Positions 4,944-8,888 of a stretch of 8,888 nt of DNA are shown here, piece by piece. Source of the stretch: Chromatiaceae bacterium. Its GTDB lineage: Bacteria; Pseudomonadota; Gammaproteobacteria; Chromatiales; Chromatiaceae. The first letter of the stretch is position 1. Each line of letters opens with the position of its first letter. The notes beneath the pieces are model-generated. The model had not been told where the DNA came from, did no database searches, and worked only from the letters and a program-made list of their open reading frames with translations. The stretch is from contig DTXR01000581.1 of assembly GCA_012962365.1 (NCBI GenBank), positions 1 to 8,888 on the forward strand, written 5' to 3'. The position numbers and the translations under genes were made by a program.

Positions 4944-5407
4944 TGAACAAGTACTTACAGATTACGTTGCTTGGGTTGGCGATCACTCTACCGATTGTCA
5001 CAGGGCAATCGATTCGCGCTGAAGAGGCGTTTCAGCCTGTCGAGCTTGATTCCTTTATAACGGAAAACAGAGCGCATGCCCAACAAGTAGGGAAGAAGGT
5101 GATATTCCAATCCAGACCAATTGCTTTTGAAGCAAGACTCAAGCGTCACCCTGAAGAAAAAGAGATGAGTTATATCTACACTGCCCTGAGTGTGTCGGGG
5201 GTGGAGCCCATGCCTGAAGTGGGGCACAGAATGTTTATCGAGTCGGATGCAGGCAAGATTATTCCGGTTTATGTGGAAAAGCGCGCAGTGGAAATCATCA
5301 ACAATGGGCTCAAGGAGAACGATAGAACTTTGTTCGAGGGTTATCACGTCTACAACTATGCCAAAGGGCCGGCTGTATTGGTTGTGGATTTCAAGAGGGT
5401 TGATTGA
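4943..5407 (+). CDS. Small exported protein of unknown function inside the pilin operon
   Basis: A 154-residue protein with an N-terminal signal peptide: Lys3, a hydrophobic core at about 5-20 and a probable signal peptidase I site near IRA|EE (26/27). No lipobox cysteine, no other membrane segment and no cysteine at all. The mature part alternates short probable beta strands (KVIFQSRPI, MSYIYTALSVSG, IIPVYVEKRA, AVLVVDFKRV) with one helix around EIINNGLKEND, which suggests a small beta-barrel such as an OB fold. That is inference from pattern only. I do not recognise the family. Its start overlaps the preceding stop (TGATG) and its own stop overlaps the next prepilin start in the same way, so it is translated with two prepilins. 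A periplasmic chaperone or accessory role for the minor pilins is plausible. Confidence 0.78.
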   Translation: MNKYLQITLLGLAITLPIVTGQSIRAEEAFQPVELDSFITENRAHAQQVGKKVIFQSRPIAFEARLKRHPEEKEMSYIYTALSVSGVEPMPEVGHRMFIESDAGKIIPVYVEKRAVEIINNGLKENDRTLFEGYHVYNYAKGPAVLVVDFKRVD

Positions 5408-6576
5408 TGACTATTTTTCCCGGATCGCAAAAAGGCATGACCCTGCTCGAACTGATCGTAGTGGTGTTCGTTCTTTCCGCTGTGGCCTTCATGACCCTAT
5501 CGGAAGTGACCAACGATGCCAGCCAGGCGCGATTTGAAGATACCCGAAACCGGCTTGAAGTCATTGAAGATGCGATTGCGGGTGATGCGTCGCGCACCTT
5601 GAATGGACAGCCGGAGGTGCGTGGATTCCTTGCGGACACAGGCAGAGTGCCGGATTGCCTGGAAGCCCTGCTGTTGCGTGATCCCGATTGCAATGGCGAT
5701 GGTAATCCCGACGGCAATGCGCCGCCTCCCTGGCAGTTTGAGCCTGCACTCAATATTTGGGCGGGCTGGCGGGGGCCTTACCTTTCAGGGATCAATGGCG
5801 AGTATCGGGATGGCTGGGGCAATCCGGATAACAGCGCATTGACCCACGATCCAAACTACGGCTGGGAGGTCGCCCCTGCGGATGCCGATCCGGGCGCTGA
5901 CGGCATCACGGACACCATCGTGATCAAGAGTCTGGGAGAGGACTCGCAGACGGGAAATGCCTATGGCGGTAGCTATGGTGATGACTATCAGCAAAGCGTT
6001 GCATTCGCAGACAACGAAACTTTTGTCACCCTTACCGACAGTGCCGGGGATGGTGGCATCGTGGCGGATTTTGGCGCTCAGGCCAGTTGTTGGCTGTGCT
6101 CTGGCGTAGATGGCGTCGACACCAATAACAGCCGCAGCCTTTGTGAGGCTGCCAATGAGGATTGGTACCCCGATTCGACCAAGACAGACGAAGCTTCCTG
6201 TGGCGCAGCGGTAACGGCCGTTGATACAACCCCCAGCGGATATGCCTGGCAACCCGCAGATCAGCTTTGCGCCCGCTTGTTTGTGCGCAGGAACGGCACC
6301 TTCGATACCGATGGTTCCGGTACATTCACAGATGGGGATGGCCTGGTCACGCCCTTACCGGTGAGTGTCACCTGGGACGGTAGCCGCAAGCTGACGCTGT
6401 TCAAGTTCGCCGGCGATACCTATGTGCCGCCGGGGATCAGTGCGATGATGATCTACGACTATGATGGCGCGAGCTGTAACACCAGCACCGCAAAATTCCC
6501 GTCCACGCAGAACTATATGCAGCTGGCTATCCTGCCAGGCGCCGCCTTATTGCCTGTTCAATGGCCTGTGGATTGA
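5407..6576 (+). CDS. Large cysteine-rich type IV prepilin with EF-hand-like loop
   Basis: A 389-residue prepilin read from ATG 5407, which overlaps the previous stop by one base and follows AGAGGG at 5394-5399 by seven bases. A TTG at 5404 is possible but poorer. Cleavage follows Gly10 in QKG|MTLLE, with conserved Glu15 (mature position 5) and a hydrophobic helix to about residue 29. DTG (77-79) and GWRGPYL (120-126) are shared with the 255-residue pilin. DPDCNGDGNPDG (92-103) resembles thrombospondin type 3 calcium repeats, and DTDGSGTFTDGD (300-311) fits an EF-hand or dockerin-like loop. Eight cysteines (84, 95, 228, 231, 246, 265, 288, 357), including CWLC, suggest a disulfide-bonded domain after residue 220. 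Its size and extra domain suggest a tip or adhesive minor pilin. Confidence 0.86.
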   Translation: MTIFPGSQKGMTLLELIVVVFVLSAVAFMTLSEVTNDASQARFEDTRNRLEVIEDAIAGDASRTLNGQPEVRGFLADTGRVPDCLEALLLRDPDCNGDGNPDGNAPPPWQFEPALNIWAGWRGPYLSGINGEYRDGWGNPDNSALTHDPNYGWEVAPADADPGADGITDTIVIKSLGEDSQTGNAYGGSYGDDYQQSVAFADNETFVTLTDSAGDGGIVADFGAQASCWLCSGVDGVDTNNSRSLCEAANEDWYPDSTKTDEASCGAAVTAVDTTPSGYAWQPADQLCARLFVRRNGTFDTDGSGTFTDGDGLVTPLPVSVTWDGSRKLTLFKFAGDTYVPPGISAMMIYDYDGASCNTSTAKFPSTQNYMQLAILPGAALLPVQWPVD

Positions 6577-6621
6577 ATTGCGCGGCACGTCATCACAGCG
6601 GACTGACAGGAACTCCACCCC

Positions 6622-6900
6622 ATGTATAAATTGAAAGCATATTACGTCCAGAAGAAGGACGTGCTGGAAAAGCCGGAATCACTGCACTGGTTTGACTGGC
6701 TACAACAGGAAAGCCGTCGCTTGATCGAGAAGCAGCAGGATGCCGAGTACGGCATCTGCGGCAATGAGTGGCTCATTGTCGAGTATCTCCGCAAGGCAGA
6801 ACAGATGGGCATGGGTGATGAATTCCTGCGTGCACTGCAAAACTGCGTTTGCCAGGAAATATCGGACATGGCCGCCGAGCTGGTGGAAAAGGCGGCGTGA
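6622..6900 (+). CDS. Small cytosolic protein of unknown function (92 aa)
   Basis: I do not recognise this protein. It is almost wholly helical in pattern, with aromatic residues early (YKLKAYYVQ, LHWFDWLQQE) and long amphipathic helices (RRLIEKQQD, EWLIVEYLRKAEQMG, DEFLRALQNCVCQEISDMAAEL). It has three cysteines, two as CVC at 75-77. No signal peptide or membrane segment. The start follows ACAGGA by about ten bases. It lies 45 bases after the third prepilin and 48 bases before the PilM-like gene, all on one strand, so co-transcription is likely. Placed between the pilins and the inner-membrane platform, it might be a cytosolic accessory or regulator, but this is position only. Confidence 0.72.
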   Translation: MYKLKAYYVQKKDVLEKPESLHWFDWLQQESRRLIEKQQDAEYGICGNEWLIVEYLRKAEQMGMGDEFLRALQNCVCQEISDMAAELVEKAA

Positions 6901-6948
6901 TTGAATGCCCCGATAGACAAATAGAGTGCAGGTGAGCTGCAGTAAACC

Positions 6949-8016
6949 ATGAGCAAAGACAATCCAAATTTCCTTGAGCGCCTGAACAATATCAGTATAG
7001 GCAGGCCCGGTAGACTGTTGGCCTTTTTTACCGATGGCTTCAGTCTGCATGGCGCGTTGATCCATGCCGGTCTGGGCGGGCAGCAAGTCCAGGCGGCGGG
7101 TACTTCCGCGGCCATCGACTATCGCAATGCAGTGGCGGATGTCATCTCCCAGCTTCGGGATCAGGGAATGAAGAAGCTCCCCCGCAAGGCGGCGCTGATC
7201 AGCACGTCGGCAATATCAGCCCTGGTCTGGTTGCCGGTAAAGGCCGATACCCTCCGCCCCAGGGAACAGATGCAGGAACTGGTGCGATGGGAGTTGGAGC
7301 CCCTGTATGCCATGCAAGGGAATCAGTGGCGTTTGGGCGCTCTGTTGATGGGCCGGGGCTGCATGACGCGCGAACAGCGAATTGCTGTGGTGGAAGCGCG
7401 GTTGGCGAATAAGGTTCAGGGTGCAGACCTTGGCAGTAATCGTTTTGGTGAACTTGCCATAGAGATGGGTTTTGTAAGCAAAGAGCATGTCGATGAATGC
7501 CTGGCATTGCAGGAAAAACTGATTCATCCTGATGATGATATCGTGTGTGGCTGGTCGCCTCAGGAGCCGCCGGAAGCGGATGCCGAAACTGATTCAGTGC
7601 AAAGCCCGTGGTTAGTGGCGGGTATAGGACGAAGTTATCTCAATGCCTGGGCATCGGCGTTTCGCCGTAACAAGCTCTCCCTGGAATGGCTGTATCCGGC
7701 CCTGGGCGCGGGATTTGCCAGCCTGGATAAAAAGGTTGCAGGGGATTTCCTGTATGTGGATGTCGCGCAGGAGCAAATGTCCGTCATGCATGGGCGCCCG
7801 GGCGCCGTGAGCAGCGTTCGCACTGTCATGCTCGACGAGGGAAGAGCCTCGGTAGAGCAGATAAGCGGATTATGCCGGGATGAATGTGGTGCTGACACCC
7901 ACCACGTTTATGTCAATGGGTCTTCGGAGGCCCTGAAGAGCTTGACGCCTGAGCTAACGGAGGTGCTGGTTCAGGATGTCTTTTTTGTAAGTTCGGAAGG
8001 GGCGCCAGCACAATGA
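6949..8016 (+). CDS. PilM/GspL-like (MshI-like) assembly protein with tandem MshEN-like motifs
   Basis: A 355-residue protein without membrane segment. The order and flanks (next a PilN-like, then a PilO/GspM-like gene) and the ELVRWELEPL segment (110-119) fit the cytoplasmic actin-fold component of type IV pilus, MSHA and type II secretion platforms. The C-terminal third (WLVAGIGRSY, FLYVDVAQEQMSVM, HVYVNGSS) fits the second half of that fold. The nucleotide-site residues of PilM are not obvious, so ATP binding is doubtful, as in GspL. Inserted in the middle are two motifs like those of the MshEN domain: R128-L-G..L133...G137..T140..Q143, and R165-F-G......G174..S177...V181...L185..Q188, with 13 residues between them. 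MshEN normally sits at the N terminus of MshE/GspE-type ATPases and in MshE binds cyclic di-GMP. Start at 6949 follows AGGTGAG by a rather long 12 bases. Confidence 0.75.
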   Translation: MSKDNPNFLERLNNISIGRPGRLLAFFTDGFSLHGALIHAGLGGQQVQAAGTSAAIDYRNAVADVISQLRDQGMKKLPRKAALISTSAISALVWLPVKADTLRPREQMQELVRWELEPLYAMQGNQWRLGALLMGRGCMTREQRIAVVEARLANKVQGADLGSNRFGELAIEMGFVSKEHVDECLALQEKLIHPDDDIVCGWSPQEPPEADAETDSVQSPWLVAGIGRSYLNAWASAFRRNKLSLEWLYPALGAGFASLDKKVAGDFLYVDVAQEQMSVMHGRPGAVSSVRTVMLDEGRASVEQISGLCRDECGADTHHVYVNGSSEALKSLTPELTEVLVQDVFFVSSEGAPAQ

Positions 8017-8711
8017 ATGCCATCGATGCCGGAAAGCTGAAATCCGCAGGCGCCCTGCAGCCTCTCCTGGGGGCGGCGGGTCATATGCTCGTACGCACTG
8101 ATGATAATGTGCTGGCCAGGATACCTGCTCATCCACCCAGCCCTCCCTTGTGGAAGCGCAAAGATCTGCTTCCCTATGCCGCGGCGGCTATGGTGATGCT
8201 TGGGCTGATCGGGGTTGATGTCAACATGCGCTACAAGACCTGGCAAAAGAACGCCCAACTGCAAGAGTTAGAAGAAGAATTCAGTGAAAAGATGCTGCTG
8301 AAAAGACAGATGCAGGCGCAAGCATCTTCAATGTCAGAGTTAAAAAGCAAGCTGTCGGAAAAAAAGCAAGAGCTGGCGGGTGTGACGCGGGAAAAAGAAT
8401 CGCTGCGTTATCTTGAATACCGGAAAAACCTGCTTCCCGCATTATTGGCTGCGCTGCAAAATGCAATAAATGATGAGGTCGTGGTGGAGCAGGTCAGCCA
8501 GGGTGTCGGGAATAGGGAGCAAGTCTATGTATCAGGGTGGGCGGCCAGTGATACCGCAGCGCAACTCTTCTTCAACAGCCTGAGTGCTGAAATGACGTCC
8601 ATGAATATGGAGGTGGCGGATCGCCGGGTAATGGCCGATTCCAGCCGGCCCAGAGGCTCGGGTTACAACTTTGAGGCCTGGTTGTTGTCGCGTTCGACCG
8701 GGGGGCGATGA
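8013..8711 (+). CDS. PilN-like inner-membrane assembly protein
   Basis: A 232-residue bitopic membrane protein. A cytoplasmic N terminus of about 50 residues (ending PPLWKRKD) is followed by one membrane helix (about 52-70), then a long charged coiled coil (about 74-135, rich in E, K, Q and L), and a compact C-terminal domain (about 138-228) with strand-helix alternation such as EVVVEQVSQ, EQVYVSGWAAS and FEAWLLSR. This is the PilN / GspL-periplasmic layout, a ferredoxin-like domain that pairs with PilO or GspM and links the cytoplasmic PilM-like ring to the periplasm. The N-terminal tail is longer than the short PilM-binding tail usual for PilN. The start overlaps the previous stop (ATGA) and follows GGAAGGGG at about 7996-8003, so coupled translation is likely. 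Confidence 0.8.
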   Translation: MNAIDAGKLKSAGALQPLLGAAGHMLVRTDDNVLARIPAHPPSPPLWKRKDLLPYAAAAMVMLGLIGVDVNMRYKTWQKNAQLQELEEEFSEKMLLKRQMQAQASSMSELKSKLSEKKQELAGVTREKESLRYLEYRKNLLPALLAALQNAINDEVVVEQVSQGVGNREQVYVSGWAASDTAAQLFFNSLSAEMTSMNMEVADRRVMADSSRPRGSGYNFEAWLLSRSTGGR

Positions 8712-8888
8712 TGTCATTGGTCACTCGCTGGAAAAAAATGCAGAGCAAGGAGCGTTTGCGCTGGCTTGCGGTAGGCGTGTTATTCGTGGTTGGTGTTTAT
8801 GGACTGGTCGTCTACCCGGTGACAAAGGCGGGCTATGAGCGCGCTGAAGGCCTGGTCAATCGCAAGTTGGGTAGAATAAAGAAACGCA
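8708..8888 (+). CDS. PilO/GspM-like protein, 5' part only
   Basis: The reading frame starts with ATG at 8708, overlapping the previous stop (ATGA); a second ATG follows at 8711. It stays open for 60 codons to the window edge. The visible sequence has a basic cytoplasmic tail (TRWKKMQSKERLRW), one hydrophobic helix at about residues 19-37, and a charged helix after YPVTKAGYERAEG. The pattern of a W..l...ER..l tail followed by a membrane helix ending at Y/WxPV is typical of GspM and of PilO/MshJ-type proteins. Position after the PilM-like and PilN-like genes supports this. The periplasmic domain is outside the window, so the choice between PilO-like and GspM-like is open. Confidence 0.72.
   Translation, partial: MMSLVTRWKKMQSKERLRWLAVGVLFVVGVYGLVVYPVTKAGYERAEGLVNRKLGRIKKR

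Noticed and set aside
4988..5347. 119-residue minus-strand reading frame
   Set aside because: It is antisense to the exported 154-residue protein, which has a signal peptide and coupled start and stop overlaps.
1..8888. CRISPR array, tRNA or rRNA genes, transposase or integrase genes
   Set aside because: No regularly spaced repeats, cloverleaf patterns, rRNA motifs or recombinase motifs were seen on either strand; the acquired segment carries no mobility gene within the window.

Overview
The window looks like chromosomal DNA of a Pseudomonadota bacterium, probably gamma- or betaproteobacterial. This rests on several type IV prepilins, a PilM/PilN/PilO-like (GspL/GspM-like) assembly gene set, Shine-Dalgarno-led genes with ATGA/TGATG overlaps, and a class 1B PyrD fragment. 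No species can be named from the sequence alone. It falls into two parts of different base composition.

Left part (about 1-2450, mostly AT-rich). A plus-strand fragment at the left edge (3-104) reads as the N-terminal region of class 1B dihydroorotate dehydrogenase (PyrD). It loses homology abruptly near base 86 and stops at 102-104. Next, on the minus strand, is an intact 432-residue ABC/SMC-type ATPase of the AAA_15/AAA_21 sort (180-1478). Upstream of it is a decayed internal fragment of a diverged paralogue (about 1772-2143, minus), with an in-frame stop and a frameshift. The spacers hold a perfect 20-bp palindrome and several inverted repeats but no other recognisable gene. This looks like an acquired and eroding accessory insertion, perhaps a defence-type ATPase locus, that broke or recombined with a pyrD gene.

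Junction (about 2144-2983). It holds two Fur-box-like dyads, a possible promoter, a 78-residue unknown gene (2488-2724), and a 170-base stretch of successive hairpins (2740-2895). That stretch looks like a structured RNA leader for the first pilin gene. I could not match it to a known riboswitch class.

Right part (2984-8888, higher GC, all plus strand). This is one gene cluster for a type IV pilus-like or type II secretion-like machine. The order is: a large prepilin with an unusually long leader and an EF-hand-type loop (2984-4057); a 3' region with nested hairpins ending in an intrinsic terminator (4076-4158); a second prepilin (4176-4943); a small exported protein of unknown function (4943-5407); a large cysteine-rich third prepilin with an EF-hand-type loop (5407-6576); a 92-residue unknown protein (6622-6900); a PilM/GspL-like cytoplasmic protein (6949-8016); a PilN-like membrane protein (8013-8711); and the start of a PilO/GspM-like protein (8708-8888, cut by the window edge). 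The terminator after the first pilin suggests that pilin is made in excess as the major subunit, while the downstream genes are read at lower level by readthrough or another promoter.

The most notable observation is that the PilM-like protein carries two tandem RLGxxL...G..[ST] motifs (from residues 128 and 165). They resemble the MshEN domain, which in MshE-type ATPases binds cyclic di-GMP. If real, the second messenger could act on the assembly platform rather than on the motor ATPase.
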